A stretch of DNA of 64,000 nucleotides from Gammaproteobacteria bacterium (GTDB taxonomy: Bacteria > Pseudomonadota > Gammaproteobacteria > DSM-16500), in NCBI GenBank assembly GCA_013286215.1, contig JABDGC010000004.1, positions 1-64,000 of the forward strand, in the 5' to 3' direction. Positions 38,764 to 47,385 of this stretch are shown piece after piece. Positions within the stretch are counted from its first letter, which is position 1. Every line of letters begins with the position of its first letter. Under the pieces are notes generated by a model. That model was not told the DNA's origin and made no database searches. It worked only from the letters and a program-made list of their open reading frames with translations. Both the position numbers and the translations under genes were made by a program.

Positions 38764-40092
38764 TTATTTTTTTCCGTAAACAATAGTATGAGTCGGGGGT
38801 GGCGGGGGTTCATCATCCTTTGAGGGATTTTTCTCGCGTAAGAGCTCTTGTCCTAGAGCGTCACGCGCCTTTTTAGCAGTGTCATAGGCTTTCCCGCGGG
38901 GGCTAAAGAAACGAGAGTCCTCGTTGGTGACAAGCTTCTTGATTACTGGCAACACAAGGATAGCCTTCAAAAGGGCTCGAGACAGCTTTGCACTCCAGGA
39001 ATTTTTGCTTTTATCAATGGAGGCTAAATAGTCATTAATTGGCCTTTCCAGTGCTTTAACAGCTGCTCTTTTTGGGATTTCTTTTGCTGAGCGAACTTGT
39101 GAAAGCACATGTTCTATACCCTGTATTGTTTTCTTTAAAGGGCTTAGCCTCTTATTAATTTCCTGTATTGTTTTATTTACAGCTTTTAGCTTCTTATTAA
39201 TTTCCTGTATATTTAATTCTTGAATTTGCTTATTAATATAAGTAATCTGACCTTTTTTAGATGGGTCTTGTCCTAGCTGATCAAGAGATTCGACTAACTG
39301 CGCCACCGATTCTTTTTTCGCTTCTAGTTCCGCTTTCTCACTTCTTGCTCGATGAAGGCGTTCGTCTAGTTTTTTCTGCTCCTGTCCAAGAATATGAAGG
39401 ATCTCTTTTCTTACATGGCTCTCTAGCGCTGTAGCACTAACTGTTTCAGGACCGGTTGGAGTTGGTGTTGGTTGCTTCATTTCACTCTTAGGCGGGCCTG
39501 CAGTAGGACTTTCGCCTGCTTTCTTCACTTCAGCTTCAGCAAGGCGGTCGGCGTGTAGACGTGCTGTTAGTTGCTCTACACCTGTTTGATTCTGTGCAGA
39601 AAAAGCGATGATGTCTTGGGGATTTATTTTTATCTTGATACGCTCAGCTTCATCCTTACCCTCATCCCATGGAGATCTTAGAGCCTCTAGAAATTCTACT
39701 GCCCTCGCGTAATTCGCCGATGAAATTTTACCTGTACCCTCCGTCTGAAGATCCGTTTTAGTGAAGGCTAAAATATATCGCAACGAAAAGTCACACCTTT
39801 GTAAGGTTTTCTTAAACTTATTGAGTTGCTCCTCAAGAGGCTTCGTGGAATCAAAGGTGAGTATCACCGCACCATCGGTTTTTTTTACCCCTAGCATATA
39901 ATGAGGCAGCAGATCAGGGTCGGCATCCCCGCCTACTTCCCAAACATAAGTACCTGTTGATAACCGAGAAGCGTCTATGCCTTTCGTGGAGACAGTCGAT
40001 TCTGAGAATGACCCCCCTGCTAGAGCTCTAGCTAGTTTTGTTTTTCCAGACCCGGCCTCACCAATCACAACTATTTTTCTAGACTTTGACAT
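38764..40092 (-). CDS. Ras-like GTPase with coiled coil and conserved C-terminal domain
   Basis: 442 residues. Walker A GEAGSGKT at 11-18; switch-II region WEVGGDAD in place of DxxG; G4 motif FTKTD near 110; G5-like FSAQN near 170. A Pro/Thr linker with hexamer-coded repeats (PTPTPTG) leads into a coiled coil of about 120 residues with near-repeats of EINKKLKAVNKTIQEINKRL. The C-terminal ~100 residues (KALERPIN..., FFSPRGKAYDTAKKARDAL) are shared with the 187-residue gene at 40693. GTP binding is likely; the target is unknown. Its upstream DNA is related to that of the 40693 and 41598 genes. Confidence 0.75.
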   Translation of the reverse strand: MSKSRKIVVIGEAGSGKTKLARALAGGSFSESTVSTKGIDASRLSTGTYVWEVGGDADPDLLPHYMLGVKKTDGAVILTFDSTKPLEEQLNKFKKTLQRCDFSLRYILAFTKTDLQTEGTGKISSANYARAVEFLEALRSPWDEGKDEAERIKIKINPQDIIAFSAQNQTGVEQLTARLHADRLAEAEVKKAGESPTAGPPKSEMKQPTPTPTGPETVSATALESHVRKEILHILGQEQKKLDERLHRARSEKAELEAKKESVAQLVESLDQLGQDPSKKGQITYINKQIQELNIQEINKKLKAVNKTIQEINKRLSPLKKTIQGIEHVLSQVRSAKEIPKRAAVKALERPINDYLASIDKSKNSWSAKLSRALLKAILVLPVIKKLVTNEDSRFFSPRGKAYDTAKKARDALGQELLREKNPSKDDEPPPPPTHTIVYGKK

Positions 40093-40124
40093 GGCTGTAC
40101 CCTCCTCTTCTCGTTACAACTAAA

Positions 40125-40200
40125 AGTATAGCCTAAATTTGGAAGTTGTTTACGCAAGGCACGCTAAACCGAATTGTCTCCTAAGAAATGGTACAGAAAA
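40125..40200 (-). promoter_or_regulatory. upstream module of GTPase gene 38764-40092
   Basis: On the minus strand, TGTACCATTTCTTAGGAG leads into CAATTCG (complement of 40170-40176), followed after about 40 bases by TATACT (40130-40125) and an AGGAGG ribosome site. The same blocks precede the 40693-41256 gene and, less exactly, the gene at 41598. Confidence 0.6.
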
Positions 40201-40285
40201 TGAGTAAAATCAGGGAAGTATCCTTGTGTGGTCTGGGTAGATAATTTAGGCTGTAATAAGTCAAATGATCAACCGCTTTAGATTT

Positions 40286-40321
40286 GGCGGATTACGACGC
40301 AAAAAGCGCGTCTAATCCGCC
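40286..40321. repeat. palindromic repeat (GGCGGATTA type)
   Basis: GGCGGATTACGACGC pairs with GCGTCTAATCCGCC with one bulged base over a short loop. Palindromes with this GGCGGATTA/TAATCCGCC edge are common REP-like intergenic repeats in proteobacteria. Seen once in the window. Confidence 0.6.
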
Positions 40322-40428
40322 CTACATGCTACATGTTTATATTTGACCAAAGATTGAGCAAAAACAAATAAGGCTTTTAAAAGAGCGCTGGTCTTTTATT
40401 CAATGCGAGTTTCCATTGTTTTTTTTAG

Positions 40429-40622
40429 AAGTAAATATTCGGTTCACCCCTCCATATCCCCCTTCCTCCACGCTTTTGGTGGAGGAAGGGGTAAGGGGAA
40501 GGAGGTATAAAATTAATCCTAATCAGCGGGTTATAATTAATAAGACCTCCTCTCCCTAACCCTCTCCTCCACCAAAGGCGTGGAGGAGAGGGGACTTTAA
40601 AATGAGGACCGAATATCTACTT
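40429..40622. mobile_element. MITE-like element, family B
   Basis: Terminal inverted repeats AAGTAAATATTCGGT (40429-40443) and ACCGAATATCTACTT (40608-40622) match with one change. Two internal perfect 13-bp hairpins lie at 40459-40491 and 40560-40592. TTTTAGAAG occurs at both edges (40423-40431 and 40621-40629) and could be a target duplication. There is no coding capacity. Partial relatives lie near 48881-48950 and 55137-55175. Confidence 0.65.
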
Positions 40623-40692
40623 TTAGAAGGTTTAAGATCCTTACCGTTTAAAATAATTTTCCCTTCATGCTTTAAAAAAGGTGGGCGGCTAT

Positions 40693-41256
40693 TCAAGGCT
40701 TCTTGGGGGCGGCAGGTTTTTTCTCGTTTACGGGACCTTGTCTTAGAGCATCACGTGCTTTTTTAGCGGTGTCATAGGTTTCCCCGGGGGGGCTAAAGAA
40801 GTGAGCATCTGTACCTGAGAAAACCTTGTTAATTAGAGGAGCAAAAAATTTAAAGGCTGAAATGGCATTTAGCACAGCTCGGGCTAGCTTTTTGCCCCAG
40901 TTTGCGTTGAAAGCATGGCCTGAGTGTTTATCAAGCTGGGGTAAATTGGCATTAATCGGATCTTCCAGTGCCTTTTTAGCTGCTTTTATAGTCATCAACG
41001 GATTAGCCCTAATACGGCTAAGTGCGCCATTTATTTCAGATATTGTTTCCCTTAAAATGGCTCGCCTCTGTTCAATCTTTTCACGTTCTTCCCCCGCTAA
41101 AGGCCCGCTTAGTCTTATCTCCTCCTCGCTAAGAATTGGAATGACATGATCAGTTACATGATCATGTAGAGCGCGATATACAGGATGATCCTCAAGGCTG
41201 ATATCTTCTAGCTCAGCTTGCTGATCTTCTTTTCTTTGGGCTCTTTTGGGTAACAT
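40693..41256 (-). CDS. paralogue of the 38764 GTPase lacking the GTPase domain
   Basis: 187 residues. Its C-terminal ~140 residues align with the C-terminus of the 38764-40092 product: KALEDPINANL with KALERPINDYL, and FFSPPGETYDTAKKARDAL with FFSPRGKAYDTAKKARDAL. There is no P-loop. The start and promoter are intact and resemble those of the full-length genes, so the GTPase part was lost by an internal deletion or the gene arose by partial duplication. It could be a regulator or decoy subunit. Confidence 0.75.
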   Translation of the reverse strand: MLPKRAQRKEDQQAELEDISLEDHPVYRALHDHVTDHVIPILSEEEIRLSGPLAGEEREKIEQRRAILRETISEINGALSRIRANPLMTIKAAKKALEDPINANLPQLDKHSGHAFNANWGKKLARAVLNAISAFKFFAPLINKVFSGTDAHFFSPPGETYDTAKKARDALRQGPVNEKKPAAPKKP

Positions 41257-41287
41257 GGCTGCGCCCCTCTTTTTCTTGCTTAACTAA

Positions 41288-41350
41288 AGTATAAGATAAG
41301 TTCAGAAATTATCCACACAGACAAGGGAACGAATTGCTTCCTAAAAAATG
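41288..41350 (-). promoter_or_regulatory. upstream module of gene 40693-41256
   Basis: On the minus strand, TGTAACATTTTTTAGGAA precedes GCAATTCG (complement of 41330-41337), with TATACT at 41293-41288 and the ATG after a further 32 bases. The module matches that of gene 38764-40092 over some 90 bases. Confidence 0.6.
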
Positions 41351-41493
41351 TTACAGGGAATCATTAAAAACAGTGGGTTGGTATCTTTGCCTGCAGGTTC
41401 TTTGGGGTCGCTATTCTTTTCCTCCGCTTATCAATTTATCAATAGTGTTGCAGAAAATGAGGGACCTGTCTTTTTGGGGAATATTTTTATGAG

Positions 41494-41548
41494 GCAATTC
41501 GCGGGCAGTTCGCATTATGCAGAAATGCTCTCAACGTAAGCTATACTT
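41494..41548 (+). promoter_or_regulatory. upstream module of gene 41598-42824
   Basis: GCAATTCG at 41494-41501 and TATACT at 41543-41548, 42 bases apart, as in the two minus-strand relatives. The sequence between is less similar. A shared regulator is possible. Confidence 0.5.
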
Positions 41549-41597
41549 TAGGGTAGATAACTTATAAGAAGTAATGATAACAAAGAGGAGAATGGCC

Positions 41598-42824
41598 ATG
41601 TCAGCATCGAGAGACATCGATTTTACGAGAGACATCATTTTTGTTGGTCAGACAGGGTCCGGGAAAACGGCGTTAATGTACGCGCTGATGGATGACCCAA
41701 GACAGGCTTATTTTCGCGAGCACACGACGAGGCGCGTAGATAAAATTCAAGCTCGTCCGGTCAGATCATCTACAGGCGATATAATTGAATTACGTATGCT
41801 GGATACACCTGGGAGTGACGATCATATTGCGTCGATGCCGTACTACATCCAGCCTATGAAAAAAAATACTACGGTAGTAATCACTCTGGATCCCACGGGT
41901 GATGTCGATACTCAGCTTGAGTATTTGAAGAAAGCCTTGTCGAAAACGGCGAAAGATGATGCTTCGGTTCAATATGTTTTAGCTATTACGAAAGTAGAGC
42001 CAGTAGAGGGTGGCGATGTATATGGAAAATATAAAATGCGCCCGAGTGACGCAGCCGTACACGCACGGGAGGCATTAAAACCGCTCGGGATAAAGATAGC
42101 CTCTGTTGTTGAATGTTCCGGAATGTCTGTAGAGGGAGTAGAGAAACTAAAAGAATGTCTAAGCGTTGCCGGCCCTCTAGAGATGAAGGCGGAGCGACCA
42201 ACAGTTTCAGAACGGAAGGCGGAGCGAGAAACGGTTTCAGGACGGGAGGCGAAGCAAGTAACAGCTCGCAGTGCTGCTGGCTTATCGGCTCAGCACGAGG
42301 AATTGGCGAAATATGTAGAGGAGAATATAATTCGAGTTTTAGATGCGGAAGAAAAAAGGATAAAAGCGGAGTTTCCTAAGATTGATGCCTTTATAACAAG
42401 TGAAAAAAGCAGGAGGGTGACAGAAACGGATGCAATGGTTGTGCCTAAGAAATGGGAAGCAGGGCTAAGTGATCAAGCGCGGGAAGCAGTGCAAGCAATA
42501 CAAGCAATACGTGCGACTTGTGAAGAACTTCGTCAGGTCGTGGCCTTGATTCGGAGTCAGAAGAACCCGCTTCCACTGTCGAGTGAAGCAGACAAACGAG
42601 GTATTAAAAAAGCACTGGAAAAACCCATTAAGACTCATTTGCGGGGGCTCGGAGAGCACAATAAGGTGGTCCAGAATATTTTGCATACCCTTGAGCGTTT
42701 GATAGGAAGTGAGAAGGCTAGCAAAATCGGTTTGTTTTTTAAACAACCGAAGGACCGGCAAAAAGTTCTTGCACAAGTGGGTAGAGCTGTGGATAGAGCT
42801 CCCGTCGTGCGCAAAAAGTCTTAA
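41598..42824 (+). CDS. Ras-like GTPase with coiled coil, paralogue of 38764
   Basis: About 408 residues from the ATG at 41598, seven bases after AGGAG; ATGs at 41574 and 41592 are in frame. Walker A GQTGSGKT (about 16-23), a true G3 motif DTPGSD, and G4 motif ITKVE. A repeated linker (ERPTVSERKAERETVSGREA) leads to a coiled coil and the C-terminal KKALEKPIKTHL block seen in the relatives. It is the best candidate for an active GTPase among the set. It may be a secreted effector acting on host membrane traffic, which is inference. Confidence 0.75.
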   Translation: MSASRDIDFTRDIIFVGQTGSGKTALMYALMDDPRQAYFREHTTRRVDKIQARPVRSSTGDIIELRMLDTPGSDDHIASMPYYIQPMKKNTTVVITLDPTGDVDTQLEYLKKALSKTAKDDASVQYVLAITKVEPVEGGDVYGKYKMRPSDAAVHAREALKPLGIKIASVVECSGMSVEGVEKLKECLSVAGPLEMKAERPTVSERKAERETVSGREAKQVTARSAAGLSAQHEELAKYVEENIIRVLDAEEKRIKAEFPKIDAFITSEKSRRVTETDAMVVPKKWEAGLSDQAREAVQAIQAIRATCEELRQVVALIRSQKNPLPLSSEADKRGIKKALEKPIKTHLRGLGEHNKVVQNILHTLERLIGSEKASKIGLFFKQPKDRQKVLAQVGRAVDRAPVVRKKS

Positions 42825-42866
42825 AGCCGCTGGACCCCGCGCTAAAAGCTCCCCGGAATGACAGGG

Positions 42867-42893
42867 GCTGCGCTCAGGATGACAGAATCAAGT
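42867..42893. repeat. family C repeat fragment
   Basis: The 27 bases from GCTGCGCTCAGGATGACAGA onward are identical to 54136-54162. It lies in the 132-base gap between convergent genes. Confidence 0.6.
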
Positions 42894-42956
42894 CGTCACT
42901 GCACTGATTTGTTTGATTGGGTGGATGAGGTGTTTTTTGCTGTAATCTAAATGCAA

Positions 42957-44276
42957 TCAAGCTTGTTCCTCGTCGCTTGGAAGGTTTTTTGAAGTGCTCT
43001 TTGAGGGCTTCACTTCTTTTCCATTTAAAATAATTTTCCCCGCTTGAATATCAATCCGTGTTGAATAACCCTGGGTATCGGCTTTTAGGGAATCAAGAGC
43101 CAGATTCAAATCTTGCGGCAGGCCGGCTGCCGTGCTTGAGAGGGCTTGTTTGACTTCGGTGGTCATATTAATCGTTCCTTTGCTGTAGAAGGCATCCACC
43201 AGTTCGGCGCTGTTTTGCCAGGGGGACTGGACTAGGTCGCCATGAAAGCCGCCTTGAAATTGGGCGCTGACCTTGCCCTTGGGCGTGGTGAGGTCGCTGC
43301 TTAGGTTGAAGAGCGCGTCCTGCGCGAAGAGGTTCGATATGCTTTTTTCCAAGGTCTCTCCTTGCTCCGGTGTGAGGTCTGTCTTCTGTGTGCTGAGTGT
43401 TTTCAAGGTGGTGGCCAGGAGCGTTAGGCCTTCGTTGCGCAGACCGCTTAGATCGAATTTAAACTCAAAGGGACCGACGGTCAGCGGCTCCGCTTTTAAT
43501 TGATCGAAGTGCAAATTGAGGTTCAGGGTTAATTTATCGGTCGCGGGCTTGCTGCTTTGCAGGTTCGCGCGCAGCACGAAATTGCGGATGGTGGCGGAAC
43601 CTTTTTCTTTCAGCGGAAGGGTGATTTCCTTGGCGGAGAAAGAAGCGATACGGGTGTCCGGCTGAATGCGCAAGAGGCCGGTATTCAGGTTGAGCATCTC
43701 GGCGCCGTCCAGGCGGCTGACTTTCATCGTGGGCACTTCTAATTGCAGCAGACCGTCGTCGTCGAGACTGCCGCTGACTGCTTGGAAGAGATAGACCAGG
43801 CTGTTTCCTTTATCGGTGATTGTCATCGGCGGCAGCAGGCTGTGCAGTTCGCGATCCTTAAAATAGGGGACGAAGGCGGTGATTTGGATCGGGCCGTCCA
43901 TTTTAACGACGCCTTGTTGGCCGAGCAAGGCGCTGCTTTCCAGGCTGCCTTTGAAATAGCTCAGGCCCAGGCGCGCGCCGTGTCCGGCGTTAAAAATAAA
44001 GGGTCCATGATAGGCCGTGAAGTGGACGGCGATTTTATCCTGCAACGGGCCGCCTGTGAGCACCAGATCACCGTCGGAAGTAAACCAGTGGCGCTGATAG
44101 TTCTGCAGCTCGAGGCGAAGGCCGCCGTTTCGTTGGTTCATTGCCTCCATCCAGCCGCGCAGGTATTTTTCCACGTCGGCGCCCATTATGTACGGGACGA
44201 CGATAAGAAAGGTCAGCAGCGCGCCGAAGAGGCTGCGCCACACTTTGAAGGGACTCTTCTTGACCTCTTTTACCAT
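42957..44276 (-). CDS. YdgA-like (DUF945) protein
   Basis: 439 residues. One N-terminal membrane helix (SLFGALLTFLIVVPYIMG) is followed by a large beta-rich domain with the DUF945/YdgA pattern (YQRHWFTSDGDLVLTG near residue 60, FTAYHGPFIFN near 85). The E. coli relative YdgA is inner-membrane anchored with its body in the periplasm; its role is unclear. The start lies within the last codons of ffh (ATGGTAA), so it is translated with it. Confidence 0.8.
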   Translation of the reverse strand: MVKEVKKSPFKVWRSLFGALLTFLIVVPYIMGADVEKYLRGWMEAMNQRNGGLRLELQNYQRHWFTSDGDLVLTGGPLQDKIAVHFTAYHGPFIFNAGHGARLGLSYFKGSLESSALLGQQGVVKMDGPIQITAFVPYFKDRELHSLLPPMTITDKGNSLVYLFQAVSGSLDDDGLLQLEVPTMKVSRLDGAEMLNLNTGLLRIQPDTRIASFSAKEITLPLKEKGSATIRNFVLRANLQSSKPATDKLTLNLNLHFDQLKAEPLTVGPFEFKFDLSGLRNEGLTLLATTLKTLSTQKTDLTPEQGETLEKSISNLFAQDALFNLSSDLTTPKGKVSAQFQGGFHGDLVQSPWQNSAELVDAFYSKGTINMTTEVKQALSSTAAGLPQDLNLALDSLKADTQGYSTRIDIQAGKIILNGKEVKPSKSTSKNLPSDEEQA

Positions 44277-45631
44277 GGCATGACCCCGGGTGGCAGTCGA
44301 CCTTGCAGCCCGCGCATCATTTTGAAAAGACCGCCTTTGGAGGCTTTCTTCATCATTTTTTGCATCATCATGAACTGCTTGAGCAACTGATTGATGGTTT
44401 GAATCTCGGTGCCGGAACCGATGGCGATGCGGCGTTTGTGCGAGCCTTTGATGTTGTCCGGGAAGCGTCTTTCCTTGCGTGTCATGCTGTCAATGATAGC
44501 GACGTAGCGCCGGGTGATTTTGTCGTCGAATTGGTTTTTCAAGGCCGGCGGAATTTGATTCATGCCCGGCAGTTTGCTCATGATGCCCATCATGCCGCCC
44601 ATCTTGGCGATTTCCTTTAGCTGGTCGCGGAAGTCTTCGAGGTCGAAGGATTTTCCTTTTTTAATTTTATTGGCTAGCTTTTCCGCTTTTTCGTGGTCCA
44701 GCTTTTGTCCGACTTCCTCGACCAGGCTGACGATGTCGCCCATGCCTAAAATGCGCGAAGCAACGCGTTCCGGGTGGAAAGGTTCCAGGTTGTCAATTTT
44801 TTCGCCGACGCCCATGAATTTGATGGGTTTGCCGGTGATATAGCGGATGGAAAGCGCGGCGCCGCCACGGGCGTCACCGTCGGTTTTGGTGAGAATCACG
44901 CCGGTGAGGGGGAGGGCTTCATGAAAGGCTTTGGCAGTGTTTGCGGCGTCTTGACCGGTCATGCTGTCGACGACAAAGAGGGTTTCAATGGGTTGAATGC
45001 CGGCGTGGAGGCGTTTGATTTCATCCATCATTTCTTGGTCGATGTGCAGACGGCCTGCGGTGTCGATGATGACGACGTCGATCATTTTAGCTTTGGCGGC
45101 TTGAATGGCGTTGTGGGCGATGGTCAGCGGATCTTGCGAAGGGTTGCTGGGGTGGAATTCTGCGCCTACGGTGGCGGCCAGGGTTTGCAATTGCTCGATT
45201 GCCGCCGGCCGGTAAATGTCTGCGCTGGTCACTAAGACTGATTTTTTCTGAATGTGCTTCAGCCACCGTGCTAGCTTGGCCACGGTGGTGGTTTTGCCGG
45301 AACCTTGCAAGCCTGCCATTAAGATCACGGCCGGCGGCTCGGTATGCAGGTTCAGTTCGGCACAGGAGTCGCCCATCAGATAGATAAGCTCATCGTTGAC
45401 CAATTTAATAAAGGCTTGTCCCGGGGTTAGACTGCCGATGACCTCGGCGCCAATGGCTTTTTGTTGAATTTGCTCAACAAGCTCTTTGACCACTGGCAGG
45501 GCGACATCAGCCTCAAGGAGGGCCAGGCGAATGTCCCGCAGGGTGTCTTTAATATTGTCTTCCGTCAGCCGGCCTTGGCCGCTTAAGTTCTTGATAATAC
45601 GATTTAATCGTTCTGAAAGTTGGGTAAACAT
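44270..45631 (-). CDS. ffh: signal recognition particle protein Ffh
   Basis: 453 residues from the ATG at 45631, starting MFTQLSERLNRIIKNLSGQG; the longer open frame upstream is not needed. The N domain is followed by the G domain with GLQGSGKTTT, DTAGRLH, TKTDGDARGG, and by the Met-rich M domain (MGGMMGIMSKLPGMN). It binds 4.5S RNA and brings membrane proteins to FtsY. ffh normally neighbours rpsP; see the insertion at 37-44 kb. Confidence 0.97.
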   Translation of the reverse strand: MFTQLSERLNRIIKNLSGQGRLTEDNIKDTLRDIRLALLEADVALPVVKELVEQIQQKAIGAEVIGSLTPGQAFIKLVNDELIYLMGDSCAELNLHTEPPAVILMAGLQGSGKTTTVAKLARWLKHIQKKSVLVTSADIYRPAAIEQLQTLAATVGAEFHPSNPSQDPLTIAHNAIQAAKAKMIDVVIIDTAGRLHIDQEMMDEIKRLHAGIQPIETLFVVDSMTGQDAANTAKAFHEALPLTGVILTKTDGDARGGAALSIRYITGKPIKFMGVGEKIDNLEPFHPERVASRILGMGDIVSLVEEVGQKLDHEKAEKLANKIKKGKSFDLEDFRDQLKEIAKMGGMMGIMSKLPGMNQIPPALKNQFDDKITRRYVAIIDSMTRKERRFPDNIKGSHKRRIAIGSGTEIQTINQLLKQFMMMQKMMKKASKGGLFKMMRGLQGRLPPGVMPW

Positions 45632-45970
45632 AATGAACGCCGTCACCTTATAAATTGTCGCCGAGAAGTATACCGCGCCGGCCTCTGCTTTGCGAGACTG
45701 TTCCCGCGCATCCTGCGCGATTGCTTTTCTCATTCACCGCAGATGAAGTATGATCAGTGGTTCCTGCTAACCTTATGCGAGGGGGAGGGCTGGGGAGAGA
45801 AGGTGAGAATTTAAGTCTATCAATCATTTTTTACCTCCTATCCCTAACCCTTTCCTCCACAAAGAGCGTGGAGGAAAGGGGACTTTAGCGTCAAATGGGC
45901 TTTATTTAACAACGCCATTATTAGCTTGGGTTTTCTGCTGAATTAGAAATGGCCTTTTAGGAGAGTTCCG
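45632..45970. other. intergenic region between ffh and the CorC-like gene
   Basis: No gene in 339 bases. It holds the ffh promoter side, a family A repeat half (45848-45916), and AGGAG for the next gene. In E. coli ypjD (ccsA) separates ffh from yfjD, but it is absent here. Confidence 0.55.
45848..45916. repeat. MITE-like repeat, family A, right half
   Basis: A perfect 13-bp stem (CCCTTTCCTCCAC with GTGGAGGAAAGGG) is followed by TTTATTTAACAACGCC (45901-45916), the right terminal repeat with one change. The left terminal repeat is missing. Confidence 0.7.
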
Positions 45971-47254
45971 TTGAGTGAGATAAAACTGATCATACTGATC
46001 GCAGTCCTGGTGTTTTTAGTGGTGATTTCAGGATTTTTTTCCAGTGCCGAAACGGCCATGATGGCGATTAATCGTTATCGCTTGCGACATCAGGCCCGCT
46101 TGAAGAAGCGTTCCGCCATCTTGCTCCTGAATTTACTCAAACGGCCAGACCGTCTGCTGGGGGTGGTGCTGGTCGGCAATACCCTGGCGAATGTGCTGAG
46201 TTCCGCGATTATGACGGTTGTCACGGTTTACTTATGGGGCGAAGGCGGTGTGTGGGCGACGACCATATTGCTAACCCTGATTCTTTTGGTGTTTAGTGAG
46301 GCTGCCCCCAAAACCCTGGCGGCGCTTTATCCGGATCGGGTGGCGCGTTTTATCGCTTTCCCCATCTATGCGCTCCGGCAAATGTTTTATCCGCTGATTT
46401 GGTTGGTGAATGTCATGTCCAACGGCCTCTTGCGTCTCTGCGGCGTGAAGCTGAAGCATTCCCTGACGGAATCTCTGTCGCATGAGGAGCTGCGCTCCAT
46501 CGTTTATGAAACCACGGGAAAAATTCCGCATCGCTATCAAAGCATGCTCTTGGGTATCTTGGATTTAAACAAGCTCACGGTCAATGATGTCATGGTTTCG
46601 CGCCGTTACACGCAGGGTCTGGACTTGAACCAAGCCTGGGCGGAAAACTATGCGCGTCTCGCCGAGTTGCAGCAAGACTGGATTCCGCTTTATCGCGAGA
46701 GCATCAATCAGCTGAGTGGTGTTTTATATCTGCGGGATTTAGCCACCTTTTTACTGAAAAACAAGGAGCTCACCCAAGAAAACCTGCTTTCTCTGCGGCA
46801 TGAACCTTATTTTATTCCGGAGCAGACGCCGCTGAATATTCAATTGCATAATTTCCAGGAGAAACGCGAGCAGGTGGCTTTTGTCGTTGATGAATACGGC
46901 GAAATTCTTGGCTCCATCACGGTGGAAGATATTTTAGAGGAGATTGTCGGTGAGTTTACGCTCGGTATCACCGGGCTTGAAAAAATGATCCAGGTTCAGG
47001 CCGATGGCAGCTATCTGGTGGATGGCATGACGCCCGTGCGTGAATTTAATCGTTTGGTTCATTGGGACCTGCCTGTCAAAGGGCCGCGTACCTTGAATGG
47101 TCTCATTACGGAGCACCTGGAAGCCTTGCCGCGCACTGGTACTGGTCTTTTGATTGCGCGGTATCCTATTGAAATTATCGAGGTCCGCGCGAATCGCGTC
47201 AAAGTCGCCCGTGTTTTTCCGAAACGGGAAAGCAAAGAGGAACCGCCGGTCTAG
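45971..47254 (+). CDS. CNNM/CorC-HlyC family transporter (YfjD/CorB-like)
   Basis: 427 residues with a TTG start supported by AGGAG eight bases upstream. Residues about 5-190 are the CNNM (DUF21) domain with four membrane helices: GFFSSAETAMMAINRYRL and VGNTLANVLSSAIM are typical. Two CBS units follow (DVMVSRRYTQG..., FVVDEYGEILGSITVEDILE), then the CorC_HlyC domain with SYLVDGMTPVREFN. It is tied to Mg2+ efflux or resistance in related proteins. yfjD neighbours ffh in enterobacteria too. Confidence 0.93.
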   Translation: MSEIKLIILIAVLVFLVVISGFFSSAETAMMAINRYRLRHQARLKKRSAILLLNLLKRPDRLLGVVLVGNTLANVLSSAIMTVVTVYLWGEGGVWATTILLTLILLVFSEAAPKTLAALYPDRVARFIAFPIYALRQMFYPLIWLVNVMSNGLLRLCGVKLKHSLTESLSHEELRSIVYETTGKIPHRYQSMLLGILDLNKLTVNDVMVSRRYTQGLDLNQAWAENYARLAELQQDWIPLYRESINQLSGVLYLRDLATFLLKNKELTQENLLSLRHEPYFIPEQTPLNIQLHNFQEKREQVAFVVDEYGEILGSITVEDILEEIVGEFTLGITGLEKMIQVQADGSYLVDGMTPVREFNRLVHWDLPVKGPRTLNGLITEHLEALPRTGTGLLIARYPIEIIEVRANRVKVARVFPKRESKEEPPV

Positions 47255-47385
47255 CTAGTTCTGTCTGAGCGCAGCCTCTGCCCTCAGAATGACAGGTAGG
47301 CACGCAGAATGATAAGTAGGCACGCCGGAGGGTAGGGGCTATTCCAGGATCACAGGCAGACGTCGGACAGGTAGCAGGCTGTGCT

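Larger units (their letters stand above)
40093..40692. other. 600-base intergenic region with promoter and two palindromic repeats
   Basis: No gene seen. Contents: promoter region of the 38764-40092 gene (40125-40200), a palindrome at 40286-40321, and a family B MITE-like element at 40429-40622. Confidence 0.65.
41257..41597. other. divergent promoter region between GTPase-family genes
   Basis: 341 bases without a credible gene; a 63-codon frame at 41348-41539 has no ribosome site or codon bias. The region carries two copies of the upstream module in opposite orientation. Confidence 0.6.

Noticed and set aside
41348-41539. 63-codon gene in the divergent GTPase promoter region
   Set aside because: No ribosome site, and the region is explained by promoter modules duplicated with the neighbouring genes.
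43743-44390. 215-codon + strand frame
   Set aside because: Antisense to the DUF945 gene and the end of ffh; no family resemblance.
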